The notes beneath the pieces are model-generated. The model was not told where the DNA came from and did not search any database. It saw only the letters and a list, made by a program, of their open reading frames with translations. The translations under genes and the position numbers were made by a program. A stretch of DNA of 35,795 nt from the NCBI GenBank assembly GCA_015680685.1, contig MNCI01020276.1, positions 346,253-382,047 on the forward strand, read 5' to 3'. Positions 9,409-21,660 of the stretch are shown here, one piece after another. Every line of letters begins with the position of its first letter. Position 1 is the stretch's first letter. This DNA comes from Gnetum montanum. Its lineage: Eukaryota > Streptophyta > Gnetopsida > Gnetales > Gnetaceae.

Positions 9409-12072
9409 CTCAGAGGAGACCCCTGTAGACACCAGCAGTTTGTTGTACAATGAATCTCTTGAGTCTGATGATCATGGCAGCAGTGGTTATTACAGGGAGG
9501 TTGTTGTGAATCCCAAGAGCACTAATTCTCGTTCCTCCTTTGATGGCAGCAGGAGAAGTTGCAGAAGGAGTTCCAGCATGCCAGTGTCAGAGAAAAAGGC
9601 ATCAGAGGAAGCTACAGCGTGTCGGTCAAGGAGGATCAGTGAGAGAAGCAGATTCAGCAGCTTTCCTAAGAGATCCAGCTCCAATGTGAAGGCGTTTATG
9701 GAGGAGGAAGAAGAGCTGGATTTTTCTCAGGAGAAGAACACTATTAAGAGAAGGAGTTTAGTAAATTTGGACAGGAGAAGAGTTAGAGGTTGTGATAATG
9801 GAAAAGTTGCAGGGAGTTCCAGGCCGAACAAAAAGAAAATGACACAACTGCCCATAGTTTCTACCGTGAAGCCCTCTGTTGAGGGGCCTGAGTCTAGTTC
9901 TTCAATACCCAGTTCCCCTGTAAACCACAGTCTTGAGGAATTCATCAGCATCGATCCCAGTTCTTGTTCTGATCCCATTGAATCTGCTGTTGAATTACCC
10001 AATTTCTCAATCACCCCATCTAAATCGATTTTCCCTGTTTCGGAGGCAGAGTGTGTCCGAGAAATTCCTGCCATTATTATTGGCAACTACAACGCAGATG
10101 CATCTCAGCAGGGTCCTTCTCCAGACGAAGTTGATTTGCACAGAACAGAAGAGAAAGAGAAATCCTCATCTGTGCAGGATACTGAAAATTTCACATACTT
10201 CTCAAGGAAGAATATAACAAGTATGATTCATCACTGGTTTGCATTTTGTTTAAACTTTAATAAGTTGTCTGAAAAATCTATCATTATGAACATTGTTCTA
10301 AAAGATTTATATGCGCCCTAAATATTTGCAGCTTATCAGGTTTCGCTAGATGAACATGGCAGACTGCAGTATGCTGGTACTACCTTTGTTTCTGCAGTTC
10401 CGCTAGAGCCTGTTCCTGGTTACTTAACAGTGTTGAAGAATTGTGAATGTATCTGTAATCTGCTAACGAATTTCGAACTTCTGTGTTCTACAGTAGATGT
10501 AATGATGTGGAAAGATACTTCAAGATCAGCATTGCTATTTGGACTCGGAGCCTTTTGCATTTTGTCAACATCTTATGCTCGTGACTTCCATTTCAGGTAT
10601 GTGCTAATTTTGGATGTTCTTGAATTGCATTGTTCTGGAATTAAGTTTTGTCTCTGGCCTGTGAAGACACTGAATGCAATTTTCTTAATTACAGTTTGGT
10701 ATCACTTGCATCTTATATGGGCCTGGTTTACCTAGCAGCAGTTTTCTTTTACAAGAGAATTTTAGGAAGGTGGGTAGTCATTCAGGATTTCACTGTCAAA
10801 AGTAGATCTTCCAAGTTCTAGTATAAGTCAATCAAATTACCCTGCTTTTTGAATATTGGAAGTATTAGTTTCTTTTTTTCTGATTCCACAATGGTTGATG
10901 TTGGGCAGAGGAATCATTGAATATGAATTTAGCTGTTCAAGTGATGAAATAATCAAGGAGACAGACGTTGTGTTGGTACTCAGATCTATTCTTCCTGTCA
11001 TCAATGATATGCTAGCCAAATTTCGAAAACTCTTCTCAGGGGATCCAGTTACCACCATTAAGGTTCATCTTATAATCTCACATAGCCATATTGTTAAAGA
11101 AGAATTGCTTATCTTTTTGTATGATTGGGGCTCCTAGTTCAGTTCTAACTTGTGGGATTGACAGTTGGCATTAGGGCTTTGGTTTTTTGCACAATGCGGC
11201 CACAGGATGTCATTGATTACTCTGCTGAAGATCTGTAAGTTCAGATATATACCTCTTACTCATCATTGAGCTAGAAGCATCTTCTTTGATAACATCATCA
11301 TTAACAAAATGTTTCCACCAATTTACCATTGGAGCCAGTCTCTGTGTAAATTAGTTTGTTTATGTTTGATCGTTTTGTACTCTCTCACAAATATGTTGAC
11401 CATATTTTACACATAAACGTGTTTCCTAGGATGTAGACAATGCCCCCACTTTTTTGCTAGTACCACGTCCTTAGCTTTTTTATTTTGAACATAATGCTTG
11501 TGAAGCACAGAATCTAAGATATCTGCAATTACTGTGCAGGCTTCTTTGCCTCATTCACTATACCTAAGCTATATGCAAGCTACTCTTCCCAACTTCATAC
11601 ACACGGTGAGTTACATGATGTGTCTTTCCTTGACATTTCCAAAATAAAAGTTGTGGCGTATATATTAAGTTATTCCTGGACAGGCAATTTCATGGTATGT
11701 CGGTTTCAAGATGCCTGGAATAGTTGCTCCCATAAAAAGGGTGTTGTGCTTGGAATTTCTTTCATGGCTTGGAATCTCAGTACAGTTTCAACCAGAATCT
11801 GGGGTGGTAAGTTTCAGCATTCCAAAACACATCTTTTATCCCTGTGATCCAATTATTAGAGTGATTTTCACTGTCAGTGACTGAAACTATTGCATTATGC
11901 AGCATTTATCCTGATTGTAGCCTTCTATTTGTACCATCAGTCATCAAAATCAGAGCAGAAAAGTGAAGATGTTTGTGACACTCAGGCTGAAGTAAATGCA
12001 ATTTCAGGGAACCAGAAAGTTCATGGTGCTGAATTGGAGGTGAACCAATGTGTTTTGGTTCATCAGAAGTAA
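9329..12072 (+). CDS. Reticulon-like protein, plant RTNLB17/18/21-like
   Basis: Exons by GT-AG reading are 9329-10220, 10332-10596, 10695-10769, 10909-11062, 11165-11234, 11540-11605, 11684-11806 and 11903-12072. They sum to 1815 bases, 604 residues plus TAA. ATG 9329 is the first in-frame ATG and has a strong context (G at -3 and +4). Residues 1 to about 350 are Ser/Arg/Glu-rich, with Arg-Arg and acidic runs, and are probably disordered and cytosolic. The reticulon homology domain runs from about 352 to 560. It contains VMMWKDTSRSALLFGLG, a first long hydrophobic hairpin (about 363-407, SYMGLVYLAAVFFYKRIL), a loop, a second hairpin from about 463 (LALGLWFF), then SFTIPKLY, W-SCSHKK and a final hydrophobic segment before a 43-residue tail. 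The SFTIPKLY and SHKK blocks are typical of plant RTNLBs with long N-termini. The protein is expected to insert as wedges in tubular endoplasmic reticulum. Exon 2 may contain a frame-neutral intron (10377-10493 or 10419-10493). Confidence 0.88.
10377..10493 (+). other. Candidate frame-neutral intron inside exon 2
   Basis: This 117-base segment starts GT, ends ttctgtgttctacag and has a good plant branch-point match (tgctaac at 10461-10467) 26 bases before the acceptor. Removing it keeps phase and joins QYA directly to VDVMMWKD. A shorter choice, donor at 10419 (75 bases), also keeps phase. Unspliced, the segment encodes a Cys-rich stretch (NCECICNLL) just before the reticulon domain, which is unusual for the family. 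I favour splicing but cannot prove it; the three forms would be 604, 579 and 565 residues. Confidence 0.55.
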
Positions 12073-12358
12073 GCTAAATCTATGTAATAGACAACGAAAC
12101 AGCAGAAGGTTGCATATCCCATTTTGAGCAGTTAGGAGCTTGTGCAACAATTTTTGCAAGCAGAAATTGTACAGAAGATTTCTCGTAATGAATGCCCATA
12201 AAGGACTGCTACCAGCTACGCTTACATGACCTTGTAAAGTAAAATAAGAATGTCTGTATCAGGGGTTGAAGCATGGTAGACCTTAGCATCATAGATCAAA
12301 ATTCTAGATCAGCCCCTCTGAATAATAGATGCTAACAACCAGTGTATGTTACTTCGTC

Positions 12359-12364
12359 AATAAA
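12359..12364 (+). terminator. Candidate polyadenylation signal
   Basis: AATAAA lies 287 bases after the reticulon-like stop codon in a stretch that otherwise looks like a 3' UTR. Plant signals are loose, so this is only a candidate. Confidence 0.4.
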
Positions 12365-15300
12365 AAACTGTTGCTTCCTTCGAACTCAAACACTGTATGT
12401 TGTCAGTTTGAGACTATCCACTAGAGTTGGTGCCTATAAATAATTTGGAGGTCCATACTTTGTGCAGAAAATTTGTCCCTATTATTTTTTATAAGTGTTG
12501 TCGCATCCATGTGGGGACCTAAGATCTATTGGACAGAAATCGGTTTGACCCTTTTTTAACCGTTACTGTATATCTCAATGTAATCACAATGTAACCTCTA
12601 ACTTCCGAGTCAATTTTATAATGTATGCTATCCTACAAAACGTTCGAATCTACTGTAAACGCTTCTGTTCTTCAAAAATGTCAAAAATATGAAGAGTTGC
12701 CGGTTGAATTTTTTAATAACCCAATTTGGAGCTTTGAATGGTTATAAACCACTACTACTGGCCAAAATGAACCACCGATTCTGAAACTCTTTGGTGATAG
12801 TTTGCTCCATGTTTGCAGCAGAAAAAAGCTAAAACGTCCTATCATCTAACTTCTTTACGGTAATTAGTTGGGGATGTCTCAGTCCTAAGCAAGGTTACAA
12901 ATACCCACTGGAATAAAGTGAAAGCAAAGTCTCCAAGTTCAAAGCTTTGGGACAAAGAAAATGCCATGTAAAAACAATTAGTCCGTTGGCATAAATACAT
13001 TGCAAAGTACTACCCAACCTACTCTACTTTATGTGTGGGACATGACCTGGGCTATTTGATACTGGTCCAGGATTTTAAAAGGTCGTTCAGAAAATGCCAA
13101 ATTAACGCACAGGGGCATTCTGCCAGGGTCTGACCAATGGTAAAGCAGAGATAGAGATACTGTGCAGTCCTACCATTGAGGAAGAAGATACTTGGTCGAT
13201 GGCAGCATCATGAAGTTCCACTCTACCTCTCACTCAAAGTATCCAGTTGGGTCCTATGCAGCCCTTTTTCTCTGATTTATTGTCCATTTAAGAATGGTAT
13301 AATCTTGTACATAAAAGATGACATGTGGATAAGGATGGCTTTCATCACAACGCTAATGCTCTTTCTTTGCTTTCTGATATCATTATCAATCAAAAGAGAT
13401 TACTTTGTTCGTACTTGTATAAGACGAGAAGGATTTCTGTTTCAATCCTGTCTTTCTCGTGGTTGGTAACTTCTGTGGCTGATGTTACCCCTTGGTGTTG
13501 GGACATTCACAATGACTTGTACACTGGAACCTTTATTTGATGGTGGACTGTTTTTATAATGCTTTTCTGAGATGGCTTGGCTTGATTCATTGGGTGTAAG
13601 TGGTACTTTCAATCATGCACCAGTGGATCAAAGAAACATTACCATTGCTGCCTGCTAAGCAAAGTGTGGCCCTGGAAATTTGACAGAATTAAAGCTATAG
13701 ATTATCCTGGAGTGTAACATGGCATCTGTAAAAATGGCTATCTTTCACTAGGGTAAGGCTTGAGACTTTATCTCTCCCGGCTAATAAATTGTAAAAATAA
13801 TTATGATTTTTTTAAAGCAGGTTGGGTCATGTAACGCTATTTAGCGTGGGGACCTATTTTCATAGAAAATAAGAATCTAGAAATTTGTTTTAAAATCCTT
13901 TTTAATTTAATCTTCTTTCTAAAATTTTTGGTTTTCTTTTTATATAGTGTGTTCTAAGCTTATTTATAAATTTATTGTCTTGTATGTTAGAAATTTTGAA
14001 TTGAATTATGATGACTATATCATTATACTTTTGGTTTTTTTTTTTCTTTTTGACTCTTGAATCTTTTATATTTTTTTAACTAATGATTTTGAACTACTTT
14101 TAATTTACTTTGTTTTAACATTTTCTTTTCTTAAAAGGCATTATTCCTCTATATGCACTAAACTAACAATCCTTGCATCCTCTACTTTCCTTATTCAAAG
14201 TGCTACAACTAGTTAGTTTTTTTAGTTGTCATATCTCTTTAAAAAAGTATTAGTAAGAAGGAGTTTTTTGCCCTTTCTTTCCTTTTTCCTATTCTTTTTC
14301 CATAAAATGAGTTGTTTTAATTGCAATTCTTATATCTTTAATTTGTTTTCTTTTTTTCCCCTTTCTTCTACAAGCAACTATTTTACCTAAAACTAACTAT
14401 TACTCGCTAGATCTCAATTGTAATCATAATTCTATTTATTCTCTCTCTAACTCTTGAAAAATCAATTGCAACTGATGATGAATCTAGTATGATTGGAAAC
14501 ATCTTGCAAAGAAAAAATATGTAAGCTATGGATGATACAACACCTTTATCATTTTTATTTATTTATTTTGAAATAAGAAAACTCTATCAAGTAGCATAAC
14601 CCCACATACACAATAAGGTAGGTGTGATCCACAATGCTACTCTATTGTAATCTATTATAAGAGAGTTTTACCACAATGGTACTCTATCACTATCATAACT
14701 ATAAGTAGAAGCTAGTATCAAACCCATAACCTTCCTTTTGAGAACATCAACATGCATTTCTCCACATAAGTTTCTACCACAAAAATATTTTCAAACCAAC
14801 AATACTTAAAATAATTTGTTCTCAAAACATAGTTAACATGATACATGTTTTTATGGATTAGAAACTCCTTACATGAGTACATCCAAGTCCTAGATTTACA
14901 TGAAACTTTAGTAGGATACATTAGAAAAATTATATAAAATTATAGAGGGAAAAGATTATGCTTCAATTGTAACTTAAACTAGCAACCTTATCCTTAACAC
15001 AATAATGAGTTAACGACTTACTAGGTGACAGGATGAAATTGCAACTTAATAAGCACAATTCCTAATTAACATCAAAGTAGTAAGAACACTATATTGCCTA
15101 ATCTGTCCTGTTCATTATAATATACATAAAAAAAGAGAATATGTTCAAAGATATATGAATGGCCAAACTGCTCTTTTCATCCACCCTCTCTTTGCTCAGA
15201 TGTATTAAGTTAGTAGGTGGTAGCAAATCAAACTAAAATATGTATGAGCAATGAAGAGAAAGAAAATAAAACTTATTTCTAAGCTTTAATCATTTGAGAG

Positions 15301-15829
15301 CTTATTCCTAAATCCTACTTAGTCATTACCTATTTCTAGAATAATAATTAAAAAAAAAACATGTTCATCCTGTTGCTAGGAATGAGAGTATAAAGGACTT
15401 ATCTTTTTCAAGACAAAGGCAACGTTGAACTGTATATCTTTATAGAAATAACACATCCAATGCACATTACAACATTAACATTCTCTTCTATGTTCAATTA
15501 TTAGAAACGATAAAGAAAGAAGAATTAAAAATTGATTACCAAAAGTTGTTTTTACTCCATTGTCTGGCTGAATTTATACAACCATTGAGTAACTATTTTA
15601 ATCAGTTATCCTAGGGTTGGTTCCTAAAAAGGTGGAACCACTAGGGATTACATAAAGACAATAAAACTTATAGTTAACTTTCCCTCCTCATTAGCATCAT
15701 CAGCTATGATTAACTACCTCCCCCATTATCAGCATGCCACTTCATTCGTAATAACATAGAGAGAAAGATTAAAGATAGATAAAGAAAAAGAATAAAAGGA
15801 CAAAACCAAAAGTCAAAATTTTCCCTTGT
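12365..15829. other. Intergenic, no gene seen
   Basis: From about 12400 to 13600 the composition is mixed. Two overlapping + frames (13176-13469 and 13325-13540) are open for 70-97 codons but show no family motif and lack each other's support. From 13800 to 15800 the sequence is strongly AT-rich with long T or A runs and no usable frame. A short direct repeat, ccacaatg(c/g)tactctat, occurs at about 14620 and 14671. I see no LTR pair or terminal inverted repeat. Confidence 0.55.
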
Positions 15830-17270
15830 CATTCACCCTTGGACTTAAGGGGTTACTATCCTCAATAGCTATTGGATTCTGATTCTCTTGGCTAGCTTCT
15901 TCTCTAGTGTTTGGGTAGGCCTCTTTCCTTTCTTGATCTCTAATGTGTACTTCACTTGCAAAAATTCTTGTTGGTATTGCATCAAACTATTGCTTATTTT
16001 ATTAAATTCTTCTACTTTTTGGATGCCAAGTTAAAGATGTTAGTTTGGAGGTATGTATTCTAGGCTTTCATGCATGTAGCATCCCCTGGGTTTAGCTCAT
16101 AGAATTTTTGTAGATGCATCTTAAAGAGTCATCCAAACCACTTCCTCATTCCTAGGATGTCTTTTTAAAGTTTTCTTGTAACATTGGAGGCATTTTGGAA
16201 TGCTCTTAGATAATTTTCCACTATTTCAGATCCCAGCTTGATGGTGATGGGATGAATGATTTCAATTGCTTTTTTAGCAAAACCCTTAGGGTTTTCTCCG
16301 AGGATGATGATAGACCTTGATTATCCAACTAAGTGTCAATTATTTTAGCTTGTTCTGTAATTCTATCTTCATATTGGACCAAGTTACATTGTTGGCATTT
16401 AATAATGACCTACAGTTTTTCTACCTTCTCCTTGTGCTAAGGGGTGAAAGATGTGGAAGGGATGGTGGCTAGGATGATAGGGTTATCTAGTGGTGGGGTA
16501 GGAGTGATGTCAAGAAGTGGGGTAGTTGGTAGTTGATGGTGGTTTCAAGATTGGCTATTGTTGTGGCATTGGGAGATCAAGAATGGTGCCAGAGGTCATG
16601 TTGCTGAGGTTGGTCAAGGCATCTACCCCAAACAATTGCTTGATGGTGATGGTTCTATGGGTGGAGGTCATCATTTCCAACCTACAACCTTTGTACTACA
16701 GCATGGAGTAAATTAGCATGGGAAATGTAGGGGCCAAGATGTTGTGGAAGGGTTTGATGGCTTTCATTCTAGCCAGAATCATGCAAGGGATATCTATGAC
16801 TTTATTGTGAACAAAGGCATTGAAAACCCTTATTGCACTTATGGTAATCCCACTTTGTTTCTTAGACATAGGCAACAAATTATTTCCTACTACCCTACTA
16901 TAGATGAAAGTGACTAGCTAGGTGTTTTTGTTTATCTTGATCTTCCCATTAGAGGCAGATGTTAGTTAAACAGTTGCTGAGTCAACCTTTTTTCCTCTTG
17001 GTGTGAGATTTTCTCCTGTAGGTTTGTCCCTAAGCTAGTATGGATGCCTAAAACATCTTGCAGGTTAGTTAGGTTAAGGCTAACTAGGGTATTGTTTATA
17101 GAGGTGTGAAACTCGTCAACTAGGGAATCCTCAACATAGTTGGAAAAGAATTCAAAAATAACTTCTAAATCATAGTATCCCTTAGCATAGATCCACGATT
17201 GCCACTTTTGTTTTTGAATCTAGTCAGAAAATTATTTAAGGGTGGGATCACCTAAGACATTAGAATAGTT
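15830..17270 (-). pseudogene. Retrotransposon-associated ORF remnant (plant transposon-protein-like)
   Basis: Read on the minus strand from about 17250, one phase gives WQSWIYAKGYYDLEVIFEFF, then VEDSLVDEFHTSINNTLVSL and a Gln/Glu-rich stretch. Further down comes VVGNNLLPMSKKQSGITIS, then RVFNAFVHNKVIDIPCMIL and ARMKAIKPFHN, then a Pro-rich, Met/Gln-rich tail (about 16650-16440). The order (an N-terminal helical region, a short NLLP motif, a conserved IDIP..I segment, a variable tail) resembles the large uncharacterised ORF found next to gag in many plant LTR elements, sometimes labelled putative plant transposon protein. This is an inference from pattern only. It is broken by several stops. 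A similar protein is encoded on the + strand at 27436-29129. No LTRs were identified around it. Confidence 0.45.
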
Positions 17271-19048
17271 GACCTGTGGGATTATATCTGCAAAAAGCAT
17301 AACTTAATATTAGAATTTTTAGGCATATGATAGTGTCCCTTTCTATTTTATTATGAATGCATCCTTCATAGAAGTACACACTTCATAACCTAGTCGAAGT
17401 CTCATATATTTTGAGGAAGAATAGTTTCGGAAAATGATATAGAAAACATGCATTGAAAATGATATAGTTCTTATTGCCTGAATTAAAATTTCTTTCTGCA
17501 AAAGAAGTCACCTTTGAATTAAGTGTCAAGTTCCATACTTACAAGTTGCAAAGTGAATAAAAACTAAGAACAAGAGGTTGTTAGAAAAGTAATGATGAAG
17601 CATAATGAAGATCAAAGAATAAGGTGTTATAGTCGAGAGACCTTTGAAGTAGTCAAGGAGGGTACTTGAGACATTGCACCACTAGCTATTCATCATCTAG
17701 GGGATGCTCGAGAAGGTTTGAGTGGTACTCAATTTAAGGCCTAATCACATTGATGCGTGGCTTGAGGGGGTGATTAACTAGGTGTAGAGAGGATTCAAGG
17801 AAGTCTCAACCGACGAGAGGGGTTCTCAAGCTATGATTAGTGGTGGGTCATAGTAAATGACAACAAATAAAGGATGGCTTTTATACTTGGTTGTGGGGCT
17901 TACGGCTCAAGGTGCATGGTTGTGAAGACACATTCTTAGGAAATGCAGTTGGATAAAAGGTATGATGATTGCTAACTTGTCATTATGTCTTTTTCTTTCT
18001 TTGCCCACATTGTGAGGTCCTAGAGCCCAAGGGGATCTTGAGAGCTCAAGGAGGTCTAGTTATTAAGGGTTGAGAACATCTTGAAAGATCAAGAGGGTTT
18101 TGTGAGCACGGGTTAAGGACATCTCAAGCAGTTAAGAGGGGTTCATGAGCATGGGTCAGTAGGGTGTAAATTTGAAAATAAGGTAGTTGTAAATTCCTTT
18201 GTAACCACTTTTATCTATTGTGGTGGGTCTCGTGGTCACTTGTCAAACATATGTGAGTTTCCACTAATGTGTGTGTCAGAGTTGGCACATGTGTATCAGG
18301 GTTCACATGTGTGTAGAAAGGCAATAAAAAAATTAGGTTGTAGTTTATCCCTTTTGGTTGTTGTTAGCTAAATTGTTAGGATTAGTAGCCAAGAGTTTAA
18401 GGGGGTCTCAAAAGATGGGGATAGGCATCGAGGAGGCCTCAAATCATGTTGCTAAAAGAGTCTTCTTTTGAGGACTTGAGAAGTAAGTTTAAGTGGGAAC
18501 CTTGAGAGATATCTCCACCTAGGAGGGGTTCTTGAATTCCTTGCTTCTTACCCCAATGAAGCTTATACAAGAATGTGAGTAGTTCTTGAACTTGGAAAGA
18601 GGTCCTTGAGGGGTTCTCTACAAAGGATGTTCTTGCATCCAAAATACAAAACTTACTCTAAGACCCTTAACTTGTCCATTCAAGTGATACTTAGATTCCC
18701 TACTTTGAATAGTGTGTACTACTTATTGTTTTTAGCGATCCCTGGTTAGTTTGTGAATTTTCATATTTTGATACTTAGATTCCCTACTCTAAACAGTGTG
18801 TACAACTTATATGTTTTTAGCGATCCCTAGTTAGTTCATGAATTTTCATATTTTGAATAGGAATTATGTGTGTCTTTTCCTTTATTGTGGGCTAGCATTA
18901 TTGCTCTGTTATTCTTCTGTTATGATTTTCTATTAAGTTACTTATTCTAAATAAGGTTGTAGCTTGTGCATGATCTCCTGATCTAGTCAACTAGTTCAAA
19001 ATCCCCACTACTAAGATGTTTTTCTTTGTTGCTTGTATACCTTTGTTA
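17271..19048. other. Intergenic, possibly LTR-derived, no gene seen
   Basis: The part at 17640-18660 is less AT-rich than its surroundings and rich in imperfect short repeats around the theme tcaag...gaggggttc (for example about 18068-18112 and 18113-18165). This would suit an LTR or leader of the minus-strand remnant to the left, but no second copy was found. An 85-bp tandem duplication follows at 18685-18855. Confidence 0.4.
18685..18855. repeat. 85-bp tandem duplication
   Basis: The block starting gatacttagattccctact occurs at 18685 and again at 18770. Both copies run through a tttttagcgatccct core to gaattttcatattttg. The copies differ at roughly ten positions. Confidence 0.9.
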
Positions 19049-19618
19049 ATGGCTTCTAGGGTTAGGAAAGTTGTTTTTCAAACTAGAGATTCTAAGTTGG
19101 AAGTTATAGCTTAGGGTCAAAATATTCTTAAGGTCATTATTGTTAGTGATAATGAGGATGAATCCAACTATTCCCCCTGTAGCACAATCAAAGATGCATT
19201 ACAGGAGATAAATTGTGTATTGTCTTTCCATGGGTTTAACAAACTTCATACTAGAATTGTGAGAAATAAGCTAAACTTTTATGTTTAGGAGTACCTTTAA
19301 TTGAGGGAATTCCATGTGAATAAGGAGTGTAATAGCATTAAGGCCCTTCAAAATGTGAATTTGGAGAATTATGATGGGTTCTAAGAGACTCACTAGTGCC
19401 TCTTTAGCATTCATGACTTTCTGTTATAATTGCAGGGTCGACCTAAACTAGATTTAGCTATTTTGTCCCTTGATTTGGATTCTCTCACATCATCATCCAT
19501 GGTTTGTGGGGATTTGATTACCCAACTTCAAAGTAGCTATCATTCTAAGATCTAGGAGTTATGTCATCGTCTACAAAGCTTATCCTTGGGGGATGAAGCA
19601 AGTTCTCGTATCCCTTAA
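19049..19618 (+). pseudogene. Unrecognised ORF with in-frame stops
   Basis: From ATG 19049 a single phase runs 190 codons to TAA 19616-19618, interrupted by a handful of TAG and TAA codons and no TGA. The reading makes sense as protein: it starts MASRVRKVVFQTRDSKLEV, goes through an acidic patch (VSDNEDESNYS), and ends LAILSLDLDSLTSSS...LQSLSLGDEASSRIP. I do not recognise a family. The neighbours are retroelement remnants, so it is probably an accessory ORF of one. Conservation of phase suggests decay by point change only. Confidence 0.4.
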
Positions 19619-19724
19619 TCTTACAAATCCTGTGATCATTTTCATAATTTTTTATGTTTCAAATTTTCTACTATTCAGTGTACTGTAATGGATATTATTT
19701 AATAAAACATGTTTGGTTTTTTTG

Positions 19725-19747
19725 TTATATATATATATATATATATT
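19725..19747. repeat. (TA)n microsatellite
   Basis: An uninterrupted run of TA dinucleotides. Confidence 0.95.
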
Positions 19748-19752
19748 ATTTG

Positions 19753-19896
19753 GAGATGGTTTTATCTTTACTTTAAATTTATGATTATGTGTGGGAAAGG
19801 ACGTTCCTATTTTTTTCTAGTTTTGAGGATGGTCTTATTTTTATTGTAAATCTATAATTATTTATACATAGAAAAAGATGTCCCTATTTTTTTCAT
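19753..19896. repeat. Diverged tandem duplication, about 75 bp
   Basis: Two copies begin gatggt(t/c)ttat and end with cctattttttt, at about 19755-19818 and 19828-19896. They share a taaat(t/c)tat(g/a)attat core. Confidence 0.7.
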
Positions 19897-20579
19897 TAAG
19901 TAAATTGTGAAGAAAAAGTTTGGTTATTCTTGATTATGATTTCTAGCTTCAAATGATTCCCTTAGCAATCCTTGTCCTCAAGTTAGTTGATCCCCATAAT
20001 TGTGATTACTATTTTAGTTAAGAGATTGACTCTTAGTAATCTATTTATCTCTTGTCAATCTAGTAAAATTTTACTTTTTTGACATTATAATTTGCCTTGT
20101 TATTTCTGCATATGCATCAGTGTGTCATAAGCTATAACTTTTGGGAGGTCTCCTAACTGAAGGTCAGTTAGGGCAATTTGTGCTTCTTAGTCTAACTTTT
20201 TGTTAGCTTAAGCCTTGGTAGAGGTCTACCTTCAGATATTCCATAATGCCCTTCTAGTAACCTGTCAATCCTAGACTTTTACTCTAGTAATGACTACCTT
20301 CAAGTATTCCACAATACTTGTCCAATGTATTAAAGGAATATTTTCGATTTTTTAGCAAAAGACATCAAAAGTTAACTATGTTACCTTATGCATATGCAAC
20401 ATAATGATGCAATAAGTATTGGAGTGAAAGATGTAGGTGCTATCTACTTCATAATAATTAGTGTCTACACATGTATGATGAAAAACTATTCCTTTCAAGA
20501 GTTTTTCTAAGGTTAATAAGATTTTGGTATATAGATTCTCAAAAATGTATTGATGCAGTGTTGCTTAACTAGCTAAATA

Positions 20580-21660
20580 GGAAAGAGAGCTCCTTCCCAC
20601 TCACTTTCATATTATTGTTTTGTTGGTAGGGTTTAATTTTGAACCCATTGACTAGGTAGGTGGTTCCTTTTAGGTCTTGGATTTCTAATGATTCATTTTT
20701 GTTTATTCTAATTATTTCATAGGGTCCTATCCATTTTTGAGTGAATTTCTTCTTATATCATCAGTATTTGGAATCAAATAAAAGGACTTTATCTCCTATT
20801 GAGAAGTTAACTTTCTACTTTTTTTTTAAATCATGATTGATCTTTAACTTTTCTTGTTTAAGTTCCTTCCTAAGCTAGACATCTTTTCTTATTTCATCTA
20901 ATTTGTTCATGTTTTTTAACCATCGTTTAAGCCCTTCATATAAGTCAACCTTCAATTGTTGTGTTATTTTGAGTGTTTTAATTTTAAATTCAATTGATAG
21001 GATTTGAGTATTTCCATAGACTAATTCATATGGGATGTGTCCTATAGTATGTTTCTAGGTGATCTTATGAGCCTACACAGCCTCAGTTAGTTTTTCAACC
21101 TAGTCATTCATCTTGGTATTCACTAGTTTTGTAAGGATCCTATTGATCTCTCTGTTAGATAGCCTTTTTTGTCCATTGGTTTCTGGGTAATAGGCTAATC
21201 CATTCTACGCTCAATCTTGAATTTGCTGAGTAAAGACTAAAATTCCTATCTTGTAAAGTGAGTTCCTTGATTTGAAATTAAGACCTTAGGGGTCCCATAC
21301 CTATGAATGATGTTTTTTAAAAGAAATTTCATAGCTATCTTAGTAAAATAGTTAGTGACCATGTTGGCCTCCATCCACTTTATCAAATAATCAACTACCA
21401 CTACGATATAATCCTTGCCTAAACTTTTAGAATTGATTGGTCTAATGAAATTGATATCCCATAAGTTGAAAGATTCTATGACTTGTATCCAATGCCTAGG
21501 CATTTCATTGTAGCTGGTTAGTCCTCCCTCTCTTTGGCACAAGTTACATTGTTTAACATAGGTGTAACAATCCTTAAATAAACTTGGCTAGAAATAGCCC
21601 ATGTGCAAAATTTTTATCATCATTCTTTTTCCTCTGTAGTGGCCTCCATCTTCTTTTTGA
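20580..21660 (-). pseudogene. Ty3/gypsy integrase remnant with tether domain
   Basis: The zinc-binding part is visible at about 21660-21530 (GGHYRGKRMM, then GYF-stop-PSLFKDC, YVKQCNLCQREGG), with a TAG where family members have Trp. The catalytic core follows at 21490-21246. The first catalytic position reads WDINFIRP where the family has IDF, and the second reads ISNQGTHF where the family has SDQGTHF, so both Asp positions are Asn. The last part (about 20760-20600) carries KKFTQKWIGPYEIIRI and GTTYLVNG, the KW.GPY..I pattern of the C-terminal GPY/F-type domain. The integrase would have joined element DNA to the host; this copy cannot. Confidence 0.85.

Larger units (their letters stand above)
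19619..20579. other. Intergenic, no gene seen
   Basis: AT-rich. It holds a (TA)n run at about 19725-19747, a diverged tandem duplication of about 73-76 bp at 19753-19896, and a weaker duplicated ctaccttcag(a)tattcca block at 20226 and 20297. It lies 3' of the minus-strand Ty3/gypsy pol and may include its untranslated end or LTR, but no matching copy was seen on the other side. Confidence 0.5.

Noticed and set aside
13176-13540. Two overlapping + strand open frames of 97 and 71 codons
   Set aside because: No family motif and no plausible neighbours or splice context; open frames of this length occur by chance here.
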